Positions 33,128-43,340 of a DNA stretch of 64,000 nucleotides are shown one piece after another. Source of the DNA: CAIYZT01 sp031385445 (GTDB lineage: Bacteria > Pseudomonadota > Alphaproteobacteria > Rhodobacterales > Rhodobacteraceae); NCBI GenBank assembly GCA_031385445.1, contig JANNBM010000018.1, positions 37,052-101,051 of the forward strand. Reading direction: 5' to 3'. Positions within the stretch are counted from its first letter, which is position 1; the number at the start of each line of letters is the position of its first letter. The translations under genes were made by a program, and so were the position numbers. The notes under the pieces were generated by a model that searched no databases, was not told the origin of the DNA, and saw nothing but the letters and a program-made list of their open reading frames with translations.

Positions 33128-33496
33128 ATGACCGATCAGACCGACGCCGCCCCGGATGGGGGCGATGAAAAGCCAAAGCGGGAAAAGCGCCCGCAAAAGG
33201 TGTTTACTTTGGCCGTCGAGGTGGGCCGCAAGGCGGGCGATGATCTGCCGGAAAAGGCCACGGGGGCGGGGCTGGTGTGCTATGCCTCGGGCGTGGACGA
33301 AGCCGAGGCAGTGCGCGAAACGGTGGCGATTCTGAAAGAGGCGGGGCTTAATCCGCTGGACGTGTCGGGCTATGGCACATTGGAAGAGCGGATCAAGGCG
33401 GGCGACGAGATTGACGACGAAGAGCGCAAGCTGATGCAGATGGCGCTGGATCAAAACTCGGTCATCGTGGCGCAAATGACGCCATTCTTTGACTGA
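33128..33496 (+). CDS. Conserved hypothetical protein, acidic, soluble
   Basis: 122 residues. A charged N-terminal tail (DEKPKREKRPQK) is followed by a compact alpha/beta region (VFTLAVEVGRKAGDD; LVCYASGVDEAEAVRETVAI; IVAQMTPFFD). I do not recognise a characterised family. ATG 33128 lies 10 bases after the Smr gene stop, so it is the last gene of that operon. Its TGA directly abuts the TGA of the convergent Hint-domain gene with no base between. Confidence 0.65.
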   Translation: MTDQTDAAPDGGDEKPKREKRPQKVFTLAVEVGRKAGDDLPEKATGAGLVCYASGVDEAEAVRETVAILKEAGLNPLDVSGYGTLEERIKAGDEIDDEERKLMQMALDQNSVIVAQMTPFFD

Positions 33497-34507
33497 TCAG
33501 GCGCGGACCCGAACCGACCCTGCGCCAATGATCGGCAACAGGGGATGCGCTTCGTAATCCGCCAGAATCCGGCGCGGCGGGGTTTTTGTGGGCCCTGCCG
33601 CCGGGATGAAAAGCCCGATCCCATCGACCGGCAATAGCACCGGCATCCCAAAATCCAGCGTGATCCCCAAAGTCGAGGAGCGTCGGTTTTCCAGCATCGC
33701 CGTGCGCCCGTTCACCATCACGGCGGCGCGGATCAGCACCTCTTCCACGCCGCAGACATATTCCACCGAAGCGCCGCCGACCAAAACCATCTGATCGGCC
33801 GAAATCATCAGATCCCGGCTGATGCCGAAATAGGGGGTGCGCAGCCGGACCGGCGCATAAGAGCCCCGGCTTGGCACCTCGATCCGGCCAATCGAATCCA
33901 GCCGTTGAAACCCATGGTCCAGCACCTGCACCAGATCGCCCGCCTGCAATGCCTCGGCCGGCACAACGCCTGCGACGGTCATCACCGGTGTGTTTCGCCC
34001 GATCCATGAGCGGCGCGGTGGCAAAGAGACACCCTTTGACAGCCCGAACCACAAAACCGCCCCGTGCCATGTACCGCCGCCGGTTTGCGCGCACATCCGG
34101 TCAAACGCGTTCAGATCAAACGGCAGGCTCTTCGTGCCCGACGCATCCAGCACGTTGGAAATGCCCGGCAGTTCCAGCCGCATCAGCCAGACCCCCCCAT
34201 CCGCCGCATCCAGATGCAACGACAGCCGCGCCACGCCCGACGCATGCGGCAACGGCCCCGGCAAGACATAACGCCGCTGAATGCCGCCCTGACGCTGCAA
34301 GATTGCGATACCGGATTTTGGATCGAACAGGACCGAAAAGGTGATTTCCACCCCATTCGCGCCGGGCAGCCGATAATCCAAAAGCACGGTCGGCTCGGCG
34401 AGCGGCAGATGAAATTCCAGCGCGAACAGACCTTTGACGAGCGTTGTCTCGTCATCACCCCGAAGGCGGCCCAGCGGCGTTTCGGAAAGGATCAGCCAAT
34501 CGTTCAT
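33497..34507 (-). CDS. Hint-domain (Hedgehog/intein-type) protein lacking the nucleophilic cysteine
   Basis: 336 residues. The C-terminal half is a Hint_2-type domain (VPAEALQAGDLVQVLDHGFQ; LMISADQMVLVGG). The splice-type Cys that normally opens the domain is absent: the position reads WIGRNTPVMTVAG. It is therefore unlikely to self-cleave. The N-terminal half looks like a beta-rich domain. Such proteins are common in Rhodobacteraceae and usually secreted, but no signal peptide is visible here. ATG 34507 is chosen because the open frame further upstream lies opposite dapE; an ATG 15 codons upstream (MPFWAYWLT) is possible. Confidence 0.75.
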   Translation of the reverse strand: MNDWLILSETPLGRLRGDDETTLVKGLFALEFHLPLAEPTVLLDYRLPGANGVEITFSVLFDPKSGIAILQRQGGIQRRYVLPGPLPHASGVARLSLHLDAADGGVWLMRLELPGISNVLDASGTKSLPFDLNAFDRMCAQTGGGTWHGAVLWFGLSKGVSLPPRRSWIGRNTPVMTVAGVVPAEALQAGDLVQVLDHGFQRLDSIGRIEVPSRGSYAPVRLRTPYFGISRDLMISADQMVLVGGASVEYVCGVEEVLIRAAVMVNGRTAMLENRRSSTLGITLDFGMPVLLPVDGIGLFIPAAGPTKTPPRRILADYEAHPLLPIIGAGSVRVRA

Positions 34508-34696
34508 CTGTGCGCTCAGTGAAGCAGTCAACCAATAGGCCCAAAAGGGCATGGCTCCGCTAGGTTTTGTAAAAATACTATCTTTACTAAATTCTAAAGT
34601 CACCACCCAACAGCGGACAGTTTGTCCGTATTTCGGTTGAAGACCATGGTGCCTGGCGCTAAAACTTTGCCCAGACCCGGTACCAAAGGACCGCTG
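34508..34696. promoter_or_regulatory. AT-rich divergent promoter region upstream of dapE
   Basis: The stretch 34560-34600 is AT-rich against a GC-rich background and suits promoters for the divergent Hint and dapE genes. CGGACA/TGTCCG (34614-34628) forms a small dyad in the dapE leader. Confidence 0.4.
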
Positions 34697-35851
34697 ATGC
34701 CCCATTCTGTTCCCGTTGACCCGGTTGCCCTTACGGCAGCTTTGATCCGGTGCCCCTCGGTCACGCCAACCGAAGGCGGCGCGTTGCAGCTTTTGGAACG
34801 CACGCTGGCAGCCGCGGGGTTCACCTGCACAAGGGTTGATCGTGCGGGCACCGCCAACCTTTTCGCCCGCTGGGGCCATCGCGGAGCAAACCGCAGCTTT
34901 GGGTTCAATGGGCATACGGATGTGGTCCCTGTCGGCGATGCTGCCGCTTGGCGGCACGACCCGTTTGGGGCGGAAATCGTGGACGGGTTCATGTATGGGC
35001 GCGGCGCCACGGATATGAAATCGGGGGTGGCGGCCTTTGTTGCCGCCGCGATTGACTTTGTCGGCACCACGCCGCCCGATGGCGCGGTGGTTATTGCGAT
35101 CACGGGCGATGAAGAGGGCGAGGCGACGGACGGCACCGTGGCGCTGCTGGACTGGATGGCGCAGAATGGCGAGCGGATGAGCCATTGCCTTGTGGGCGAG
35201 CCGACCAGCCCGAACCAGATTGGCGACATGATGAAGATCGGTCGGCGCGGCTCGATGACGTGCTTTTTCACCGCGACGGGGGTGCAGGGCCATTCCGCCT
35301 ATCCGCACCGTGCGAAAAATCCGATGACGGCGCTGGTCAGTCTGCTTTCCCGGCTGGAAGCGCAACCCCTGGATCAGGGCACGGCGCATTTTGATGCCTC
35401 CACGCTTGCGATCACCACGATCGATTGCGGCAACCCCACCACCAACGTGATTCCGGCGCGGGGCACGGCGACGGTGAACATCCGCTTTAATGATCTGCAC
35501 ACCGGCCCGTCCCTGACGGATTGGATCGAGGGTCATGCGCAGGCGGTGGCGGCGCAAACCGGGGTCAGGATCGAGGTGCGCGTGCAGGTGTCCGGTGACA
35601 GCTTTGTCACCCCGCCGGGCGCATGGTCGGCGATGATCGCCCGCGCCGTGCAGGCCGAAACCGGACGTATCCCAGAGCTGAGCACATCGGGCGGAACTTC
35701 GGATGCGCGGTTTGTAAAGGATCACTGCCCGGTGGTCGAATTCGGGCTTGTGGGCAAGACGATGCATCAGGTTGATGAATGTGTCGAGGTGGTGCAGATC
35801 GGGCAGCTGAAATCCATCTATGCCCGGCTTCTGGCCGACTATTTCGCCTAA
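34697..35851 (+). CDS. dapE: Succinyl-diaminopimelate desuccinylase
   Basis: 384 residues, M20 metallopeptidase family. Zinc ligands and catalytic residues are in GHTDVVPVGD (His73, Asp75), GRGATDMKSG (Asp106) and ITGDEEGEATDG (Glu140/141), with the last ligand in VGKTMHQVDE. It removes succinate from N-succinyl-LL-diaminopimelate on the lysine and peptidoglycan precursor route. ATG 34697 is preceded by AAAGGA; an earlier in-frame start at 34622 adds a non-conserved leader. Confidence 0.92.
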   Translation: MPHSVPVDPVALTAALIRCPSVTPTEGGALQLLERTLAAAGFTCTRVDRAGTANLFARWGHRGANRSFGFNGHTDVVPVGDAAAWRHDPFGAEIVDGFMYGRGATDMKSGVAAFVAAAIDFVGTTPPDGAVVIAITGDEEGEATDGTVALLDWMAQNGERMSHCLVGEPTSPNQIGDMMKIGRRGSMTCFFTATGVQGHSAYPHRAKNPMTALVSLLSRLEAQPLDQGTAHFDASTLAITTIDCGNPTTNVIPARGTATVNIRFNDLHTGPSLTDWIEGHAQAVAAQTGVRIEVRVQVSGDSFVTPPGAWSAMIARAVQAETGRIPELSTSGGTSDARFVKDHCPVVEFGLVGKTMHQVDECVEVVQIGQLKSIYARLLADYFA

Positions 35852-35881
35852 GCGGGACCATTTAGGGGCAGGGGGACGCCG

Positions 35882-36742
35882 ATGCCGTGTGTTTTGACCG
35901 TTGGCAGCCTGCATTACGACATTATGGTCGAAGCCGATCATTTGCCGCGCCGGGATGAAACGGCGGTCGGCTCGCGCTGGTATCCCAAATTCGGCGGCAA
36001 GGGCGGCAATCAGGCGGTTGCGGCGGCCAAAGCCGGGGCAGACAGCCGCATGGTTGGGGCGGTTGGCGATGATGGGTTCGGCGTGTTTCTGAAGGCAAAG
36101 CTGGCCGATGGTCTGGTGGATGATCGGTTTATTGCCACGGTTTGCGGTGTTGGTTCGGGGATAAGCGTGGCCATTCAGGACGGCGCTGGCGACTACGCCG
36201 CCACGATCGTATCGGCGGCGAACCTGCATATTCAGGCGAGCGTGCTTGCTGCGGATGATGTCTGGCATGGGGTCGGCGTGCTTGTCCTGCAAAACGAGGT
36301 CCCCGATGCGGTCAACTTTGCCGCCGCCTTGCAGGCGCGCCGTCGCGGTGTTCGCACGGTTCTGAACGCCGCGCCCTATCGCCCGCTGCCTGCTGCGCTG
36401 CGGGCTTTGATTGATATTCTGGTCGTGAACGCGGTTGAGGCGGAAATGATGGGGACACATCCGGTGTCCGGCCTGCCAAGCGCCCTGATTGCGGCGCGGC
36501 ATCTGGCGGGGCAGTTCTTGAACGTGGTCGTGACGGCGGGCGCGGCGGGGCTTGCGGTTTGCGGCGATGGGGCGGCGTTTGCTTTGCCCGCCGAAAAGGT
36601 GCGCGCGATCAGCAGCCATGGGGCGGGCGATGCGTTTATTGGCACGCTGGCGGCGGGGCTATCGGGCGGATTGGCACTGCAGCCGGCTTGCGAGCTGGCT
36701 TCGAAAGCGGCGGCGCGGCATGTTTCGGGCAATGCCGTCTAG
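35882..36742 (+). CDS. PfkB-family sugar kinase (ribokinase-like)
   Basis: 286 residues. KFGGKGGNQAVAAAKAGA is the ribokinase substrate-binding signature. The C-terminal SSHGAGDAFIGTLAAGL holds the anion hole and catalytic Asp. It probably phosphorylates ribose or a related pentose in the cytoplasm. It starts 30 bases after dapE and ends in a small terminator hairpin. It could be rbsK, possibly serving the ribose-type importer, but it is not adjacent. Confidence 0.82.
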   Translation: MPCVLTVGSLHYDIMVEADHLPRRDETAVGSRWYPKFGGKGGNQAVAAAKAGADSRMVGAVGDDGFGVFLKAKLADGLVDDRFIATVCGVGSGISVAIQDGAGDYAATIVSAANLHIQASVLAADDVWHGVGVLVLQNEVPDAVNFAAALQARRRGVRTVLNAAPYRPLPAALRALIDILVVNAVEAEMMGTHPVSGLPSALIAARHLAGQFLNVVVTAGAAGLAVCGDGAAFALPAEKVRAISSHGAGDAFIGTLAAGLSGGLALQPACELASKAAARHVSGNAV

Positions 36743-36763
36743 GGCAGTTTCGACTGCCCTTTG
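36741..36763 (+). terminator. Short terminator hairpin after PfkB kinase
   Basis: AGGGCAG (36741-36747) pairs with CTGCCCT (36754-36760) around TTTCGA and is followed by only two T. The stem overlaps the last bases of the stop codon. Confidence 0.55.
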
Positions 36764-36850
36764 GCGCAGGGGATGCGCGCGGGCCCAGGGCGGCCTGCGC
36801 CTCGGCCCTTGCGGCGTCCTTGATGGCCGGAACATGACGGATAGCCCGAC

Positions 36851-37711
36851 CTATTTGCCTTTCAGCGCGGCGCTTGCGGCGCCGATCACGCCGGCATCAT
36901 CGCCCAAGGCGGCGGCAATCACCGGGGCGCTGAACCATGAGGCGCGGGGCGGCAAGGTTGAAAGCGCGGCGATGGCGGCGGGACCGGCGCCGCCGCCAAT
37001 CACCACACAATCGGGGTTCAACGCGGCGATCATCGTGTCGATCCCGGCGCGCAGCGGGGTGGCCCAAGCCGCGATGACGGCGCGTGCGGGGCCGTCATCG
37101 CGGGTGATCAGATCTTCGGCGCGGGTGCCTTTGGGCAGGCCAGCTTCGGCCAGATGGATGCTGAATGCGGTGCCCGAGCTGACGGTTTCCAAACAGCCGA
37201 TCTTGCCGCACACGCAGGGGCGGCCCTGCGGGTCGATGCTGAGGTGGCCAAGCTGCCCCGCCGCGCCGCGCCCGCGCAGGATCTGGCCCCGGTCAAGGAT
37301 CGCGCCGCCGATGCCGGTGCCGATGGTCATCATCACCACGTTTTGCAGCGCCGTGGCCGCCCCTTGCGCCGCCTCGCCCAGAAGCGCCATGACAGCATCG
37401 TTCTCGATGCTTACCCGCAGACCGGTGGCGGCCTCGACTTCGGCCACAAAATCAAAGCCCGACAGATCGACATAGCCGCCGGACAGAACCCGGCGCGTGG
37501 CGATATTCACCTCTCCGGGCACGCCGATCCCAAGCGCGCAGACCTGCGGGGTGCGGATCTGTGCCACAAGGTCCAGCACGCGCGCCATCACCTCGCGCGG
37601 ATCGGGCACACTGGCCGCGCTGGCCCGCGCTTCGATGTCACGGCCGTTGATCCGGGCGGCGCGCAGGCGCGTGCCGCCGATATCAATGCCAATCGCGGTG
37701 GCAGATGCCAT
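36851..37711 (-). CDS. ROK-family sugar kinase
   Basis: 286 residues. The ATP loop DIGGTRLRAA and the zinc motif CVCGKIGCLE (CxCGxxGCxE) identify an active-type ROK kinase (glucokinase, fructokinase, N-acetylmannosamine kinase group). GTGIGGAIL and GAAGQLGHLSID are also in place. The exact sugar is not clear. It is divergent from the sugar operon at 38063-42408, so the two may share control and substrate. Confidence 0.85.
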   Translation of the reverse strand: MASATAIGIDIGGTRLRAARINGRDIEARASAASVPDPREVMARVLDLVAQIRTPQVCALGIGVPGEVNIATRRVLSGGYVDLSGFDFVAEVEAATGLRVSIENDAVMALLGEAAQGAATALQNVVMMTIGTGIGGAILDRGQILRGRGAAGQLGHLSIDPQGRPCVCGKIGCLETVSSGTAFSIHLAEAGLPKGTRAEDLITRDDGPARAVIAAWATPLRAGIDTMIAALNPDCVVIGGGAGPAAIAALSTLPPRASWFSAPVIAAALGDDAGVIGAASAALKGK

Positions 37712-38062
37712 GGGCTACCCCTTGATTTTCGTGCCGATTGGCGCCTGATTATTGCACTGGCGCGGCAGGGCGATGGTGTTCAGCCGTTTCTTGCTAACCC
37801 GTCTGATGGATGAGGGACAGTGTTTCTGCAAAGGCCGCCCCAAGGCCATTTGAACCGCCGCGCGGGCCGTTCGGCAGGCCAGAATTTTTCGGGCGGCCAG
37901 CGGCAGGCGGTTGCAATTGGCCGCGCGGTGGTTTGGAATGCGGGGGCGGGTGGTGATCGCAGATGAACCAACGGCGGCGCATGAAGTGCCCGAACAACTT
38001 AAGGTGACCTAGCAGATGCTTCAGGCGCGGGACACGGGAAAACGAATGTCGGCGGCGGACAC
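37712..38062. promoter_or_regulatory. 351-bp divergent region between ROK kinase and sugar operon
   Basis: No gene seen. It should hold the promoters of both divergent transcription units. I find no convincing operator dyad or terminator. Confidence 0.35.
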
Positions 38063-39013
38063 ATGGGCTTGGTGATCGGGTCGGTTGGCGAATTGCTGGT
38101 GGAGTTTATTTGTGGCGACAAGGACGGGCGGAACCTGAGGGCAGGGCCCTATTTCGGCCCCTTCGCCAGCGGTGCGCCGGGCATTTTCATCGATCAGGCC
38201 GCCCGTATCGCCCGCAGTTTCGGCGGCAAAGCGGTGTTTGCGGGTGCGGTTGGCGGCGATGCCTTTGGGCGGCTGATCGTGAACCGGTTAAGCGGCGCCG
38301 GGGTTGAGACTGGTTTGATCAGGGTCATGGACGGCGTGCCAACCGGAACCGCGCATGTCAGTTACAATTCCGATGGCAGCCGGGAATTCGTGTTCAACAT
38401 CGCCCACTCGGCAGCCGCGCATTTGCCCGGTTCTACCGAGATTGCGGCCGGGTTTCTGGCGGCGGGGATCAGCGTTTTGCATATCTCCGGCTCGACGCTG
38501 GGCGATCCCGCGATGCGCGCCATAGGTCTTGGCCTTTGCGAAACGCTGGCGGGGCAGGGGGTTGCGATTTCGGTTGATCCCAATTGCCGGCCCGAATTGA
38601 TCCGCGACAAGGGTTATATGCAGGCGCTGCGCCGGATCATCGCGCTGGCCCGATTTGTGCTGCCGTCCGAAACGGATGCGCAAATGTTATATCCGGGGGA
38701 AGAATTTGGCGACTGGTCGGCCCGGTTGTTGGCAGGCGGGGCGCAGGTTGTGGCGCTAAAGCGCGGTGATCAGGGTTGCATCGGGCGGGATGCGGGCGGT
38801 ATCCACAGTTTAGCCGCCCACAAGGTCACGGTGGTTGATCCGACGGGCGCGGGGGATTGTTTTTGCGCCGTGCTCGTGACCTTGCTCAGCGCGGGCCAGC
38901 CGCTGCATGAGGCGTTGGCGCGCGCCAATGCAGCGGGCGCGCTTGCGGTTGCAAAACTGGGGCCGATGGAGGGCAATTCCAGCCTTGCCGAGATAAAGCG
39001 AATGAAAGGATAA
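38063..39013 (+). CDS. PfkB-family carbohydrate kinase
   Basis: 316 residues of the fructokinase/KDG-kinase type: an N-terminal SVGELLVEFI strand, the substrate loop FGPFASGAPG, and the C-terminal VDPTGAGDCFCAVLV with catalytic Asp. Cys after GAGD is unusual but seen in the family. First gene of a five-gene operon with an oxidoreductase, TIM-barrel isomerase, hydrolase and epimerase. ATG 38063 has no strong ribosome-binding site. The operon should funnel a sugar or its keto-derivative into the pentose phosphate pathway. Confidence 0.8.
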   Translation: MGLVIGSVGELLVEFICGDKDGRNLRAGPYFGPFASGAPGIFIDQAARIARSFGGKAVFAGAVGGDAFGRLIVNRLSGAGVETGLIRVMDGVPTGTAHVSYNSDGSREFVFNIAHSAAAHLPGSTEIAAGFLAAGISVLHISGSTLGDPAMRAIGLGLCETLAGQGVAISVDPNCRPELIRDKGYMQALRRIIALARFVLPSETDAQMLYPGEEFGDWSARLLAGGAQVVALKRGDQGCIGRDAGGIHSLAAHKVTVVDPTGAGDCFCAVLVTLLSAGQPLHEALARANAAGALAVAKLGPMEGNSSLAEIKRMKG

Positions 39014-39016
39014 AAG

Positions 39017-40092
<1,076 letters not shown>

Positions 40093-40093
<1 letters not shown>

Positions 40094-40920
40094 TGCGGCT
40101 TGGGATTTTCGCCAAAACCTTTGCGGGAACGGGTCCGAGCGCGGTATTGCCAGCGGCGAAGGCGGCGGGGTTTGACTGTGTGCAATATAACATGGCCTGT
40201 TCGGGGCTTGCTGCGATGCCGGACCATCTCAGCACCGCGCAGGTTGCCGATGTGGCGCAGGCGGGCCGGGCGGCGGGCGTGGCGATAGCGGCCGTGTCGG
40301 GCACCTATAACATGATCCATCCGGATTCGGCAGAGCGGGCGGCGGGGTTGAAAAGGCTGGAGGTCTTGATCCGGAATGCGGCCGCCATGGGCACTGCGAT
40401 GGTCACCCTTTGCACCGGCAGCCGGGATGCGCAGGACCAGTGGCGGCATCATGCGGACAACACCTCGCCCGAGGCCTGGCGCGATCTTTTGGCGGAAATG
40501 GGCAAGGCTTGCGCCTTGGCGGAACCCTTTGGCATCAAGCTGGGGGTCGAGCCGGAACTCGGCAATGTGGTCAGCGGCGCGGCGCAGGCGCGAGCGTTGA
40601 TCGACGAGCTGCAAAGCCCGGCTTTGGCGATTGTTCTGGACCCGGCCAATCTGTTCGAGGTGGCCAGCCTGCCCGCGCAGCGCGATGTGATCGAGCGGGC
40701 CGTGGCGCTTTTGGCGGACCGGATTCAGATGGCCCATGCCAAGGACCGCGATGCGGCGGGCGGGTTTCAGGCGGCGGGCAAGGGCGTGGTTGATTTCCCG
40801 CATTTCCTTGGGCGGCTGCGCGCGGCGGGATTTGACGGCGATCTGGTGACGCATGGGCTGAGCGCCGATGAGGCGCCGGGCGTGGCGGCGTTTCTGCGCC
40901 AAACCCTGGCGGGCCTATGA
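40093..40920 (+). CDS. Sugar phosphate isomerase/epimerase, TIM barrel (AP endonuclease 2 family)
   Basis: 275 residues. LGVEPELGN and IVLDPANLFE supply metal-binding Glu and Asp of the xylose-isomerase-like barrel; RIQMAHAKDRDA supplies a His. Members epimerise or isomerise ketoses and inosose derivatives. ATG 40093 shares one base with the previous stop; GTG 40090 is an alternative. The ATGA overlap at 40917 couples it to the hydrolase gene. Confidence 0.82.
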
Positions 40921-41714
40921 CCCCGTCCGGTTTTTTGGCCCATGGCGGGCAACGACTTGCGGTCTATCGCGGCGGCACTTTGGGGCCGCGCCTGGTGTTT
41001 CAACACGGGCTGTGCGGCGATGCGGGGCAGGTCGCCGAGGCGATGGCGGGGTTGGGCGCGCAGGCGTGGCAAGGGCTGGAATGCCCCGGTCACGGGGCCT
41101 CGCCGATGGGCGCGCCGTCTGTCGCTGGATTTGCGGATGGCGTGGCGGCGCTGATTGAAACGCTGCCTGAACCCGTGATTTTGGGCGGCATTTCGATGGG
41201 GGCGGCGATTGCCAGCCGCTTGGCGGTGACGCGCCCGGATCTGGTGCGCGCGCTGATTTTGGTGCGCCCGGCTTGGGCGACCCAGTCCGCCCCGCCAAAC
41301 ATGGCCCCCAATGCCGAGGTGGGCGCGCTTTTGGCGCAGCGCAGCGCCGAGGACGCCCGCGCGATGTTTGCCCAAGGGGCCACCGCGAAGCGGCTGGCGG
41401 CGGAGGCGCCCGATAACCTTGCCTCGCTGATGGGGTTTTTCGCCCGCGCGCCGCAGACGGATACCGCGCGCCTGCTGACCGCGATTTCCGCCGATGGCCC
41501 GGGAATATCGGACGCCGATTTGCGCGCCCTGAGCGTGCCGACACTGATCTGCGGCACCACTGAGGACGCCGTTCACCCGCTGTCGCACGCGCAGGATTTG
41601 GCCGGGCTGATCCCCGGCGCGCGGCTGGTCCTTTTGCCGCCCAAGGGCCGGGACAAGCCTGCCCATCTGGCAGCGCTTGGCGCGGCTATGACCACGTTTA
41701 TCAAGGAGATTTGA
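40917..41714 (+). CDS. Alpha/beta-hydrolase
   Basis: 265 residues. The nucleophile elbow is GGISMGAA, an acid residue follows in CGTTEDAVHP, and the His is probably in KPAHLAAL. The lipase/esterase fold could cleave a lactone or ester intermediate made by the oxidoreductase of this operon. It overlaps the isomerase gene by 4 bases (ATGA) and is followed one base after its stop by the epimerase gene. Confidence 0.8.
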   Translation: MTPSGFLAHGGQRLAVYRGGTLGPRLVFQHGLCGDAGQVAEAMAGLGAQAWQGLECPGHGASPMGAPSVAGFADGVAALIETLPEPVILGGISMGAAIASRLAVTRPDLVRALILVRPAWATQSAPPNMAPNAEVGALLAQRSAEDARAMFAQGATAKRLAAEAPDNLASLMGFFARAPQTDTARLLTAISADGPGISDADLRALSVPTLICGTTEDAVHPLSHAQDLAGLIPGARLVLLPPKGRDKPAHLAALGAAMTTFIKEI

Positions 41715-41715
41715 C

Positions 41716-42408
41716 ATGTCCCGCCCGCACCCCGACTGGATCACCCGTCTGCCGCGCACCCGTTTGTTGGCCGAATATTCGATGTGGTCGGCCGATCTGA
41801 CCCGGCTTGCCGATGATCTGGTTCGCATCACCCCGCATGCGGATATTCTGCATGTCGATGCGGCGGACGGTCATTTCGCCCCCGCGCTTTTGTTCTTTCC
41901 CGATCTGGTGGCCCGCCTGCGCGAGCAGACCGCATTGCCGGTTCATGTGCATCTGATGGTGGCCGATGCGGTGCTTATGGCGCAGATTGACCAGTTCGCC
42001 GAGGCGGGGGCGGATCTGATCAGCCTGCATGCTGAAAACGCCAATGCGGCCGAGGGGCTGAGCCGGATTGAAAGCCTTGGTTGCAAGACGGGCATGGTTT
42101 TGCGGGTGGAAACGCCGGTTCAGATGGCGGCGGCGCATGTGCCGCGGCTGGATATGCTGACGCTTCTGGGCACGGCGATCGGGGTAAAAGGGCAGGGGTT
42201 GAACGCGGCGGCGACGGGCAGGCTGGGGCAGGCGGGCGCGTTGATCGCGGGGGCGGGCAAACGCATCCTGCTGGCGGCGGATGGCGGCATTCGGGATACG
42301 ACGGTGCCCTTGCTGCGCGCGGCGGGGGCGCAGACGGTGGTGATGGGCTCGCTCGCTTTTGGTGCGCCCGATCTGGCAGAGCGGATGCGCTGGCTGCACG
42401 GGCTTTGA
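41716..42408 (+). CDS. Ribulose-phosphate 3-epimerase family protein
   Basis: 230 residues, TIM barrel. Metal ligands of the Rpe/AlsE family are kept: ILHVDAADGHFAP (His46, Asp48), VHVHLMV (His79) and LAADGGI (second Asp). The usual IDVMDG reads VDAADG, so it is probably a specialised paralog such as an allulose- or tetrulose-phosphate epimerase rather than the housekeeping Rpe. Last gene of the operon; convergent with the SDR gene 4 bases away. Confidence 0.8.
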   Translation: MSRPHPDWITRLPRTRLLAEYSMWSADLTRLADDLVRITPHADILHVDAADGHFAPALLFFPDLVARLREQTALPVHVHLMVADAVLMAQIDQFAEAGADLISLHAENANAAEGLSRIESLGCKTGMVLRVETPVQMAAAHVPRLDMLTLLGTAIGVKGQGLNAAATGRLGQAGALIAGAGKRILLAADGGIRDTTVPLLRAAGAQTVVMGSLAFGAPDLAERMRWLHGL

Positions 42409-42412
42409 GGCG

Positions 42413-43198
42413 CTACTTCACGCCCAGCGCAGCGGTAAGCCCGCCGTCGACCTTGTAATCGGCCCCGGTGCAAAAGGCGGCTTTGTCCGAGGCGAGAAAG
42501 GCCACAAGTTCTGCCACCTCTTCGGGCTCGCCGATCCGCCCCAGCGGGTGGGCGGCACCAAAGCGGGCAAAGGTTTGCTCTATACTAACGCCCTCGCCGC
42601 CCGTGGCGCGGGCGGCGGCCGTCAGGATCGGGGTGCGGATAGAGCCGGGACTGATCGAGTTCACCCGGATTTTCTGGTCGGCATGGTCCAGCGCCATCGC
42701 CCGCGTCAGGGCATGGATCGCGCCCTTGCTGGCCACATAGGCCGCAACGTTGGGACGGCAGTTGAAGCCCTGGACCGACGAGATATTGATAATCGCGCCG
42801 CCGCCGCGCCGCGCCATTTCAGGCACGCCGAAATGGGCGGTCAGATAGATGGAGCCGATATTGACCGCCATGCAGCGTGTCCAGGTTTCAAAATCGGTGG
42901 AAACGACGGTGCCATAGGGATGCACCGCCGCCGAATTGACGATGATATCCAGCCCGCCAAAGCGCTGCACGGCTTCGGCGACGGCGGCGCGCACCTCGTC
43001 CTCGTGCGCCACATCGCATTGACACGGCCAAATCGGCAGATTGCGGGCGCGGGCGAGGGCGGCCAGTGCCGCATTGGCCGCGTCGTCAATCCCGCAGGCC
43101 AGAACGTTGGCGCCGCCTTCGGCAAGCCGCAACGCCGAGGCAAGGCCGATGCCCGTGGTGCCGGTTACAAGCGCAACCTTTCCGGAAAAGTCCGTCAT
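42413..43198 (-). CDS. SDR-family NAD(P)-dependent oxidoreductase
   Basis: 261 residues, classical short-chain dehydrogenase. Cofactor motif VTGTTGIGLASALRLA (TGxxxGIG), active-site Ser in INISSVQG, and YVASK catalytic Tyr/Lys are present, with ISPGSIRTPI after. It probably oxidises a sugar or polyol. ATG 43198 has GGGAGAC 7 bases upstream; the frame is open further up but without a ribosome-binding site. It lies tail to tail with the sugar operon and may belong to the same pathway. Confidence 0.87.
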   Translation of the reverse strand: MTDFSGKVALVTGTTGIGLASALRLAEGGANVLACGIDDAANAALAALARARNLPIWPCQCDVAHEDEVRAAVAEAVQRFGGLDIIVNSAAVHPYGTVVSTDFETWTRCMAVNIGSIYLTAHFGVPEMARRGGGAIINISSVQGFNCRPNVAAYVASKGAIHALTRAMALDHADQKIRVNSISPGSIRTPILTAAARATGGEGVSIEQTFARFGAAHPLGRIGEPEEVAELVAFLASDKAAFCTGADYKVDGGLTAALGVK

Positions 43199-43340
43199 TG
43201 GCAGTCTCCCATGCGCATCCGCCTCCGCGCTGTTGAGGAGTTCGGGATTTGTGTCTGATGCTGCCACGTCGCCGGACAAATTGCCATGATGCGCAGATGC
43301 GTTGCATCGTCATCCGATCACCTTTCGGGCGCGTCAGACC

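Noticed and set aside
34508..36619. Extension of the Hint-domain protein to a 1040-residue protein
   Set aside because: The upstream part is opposite dapE and the PfkB kinase and is Arg/His-rich shadow sequence.
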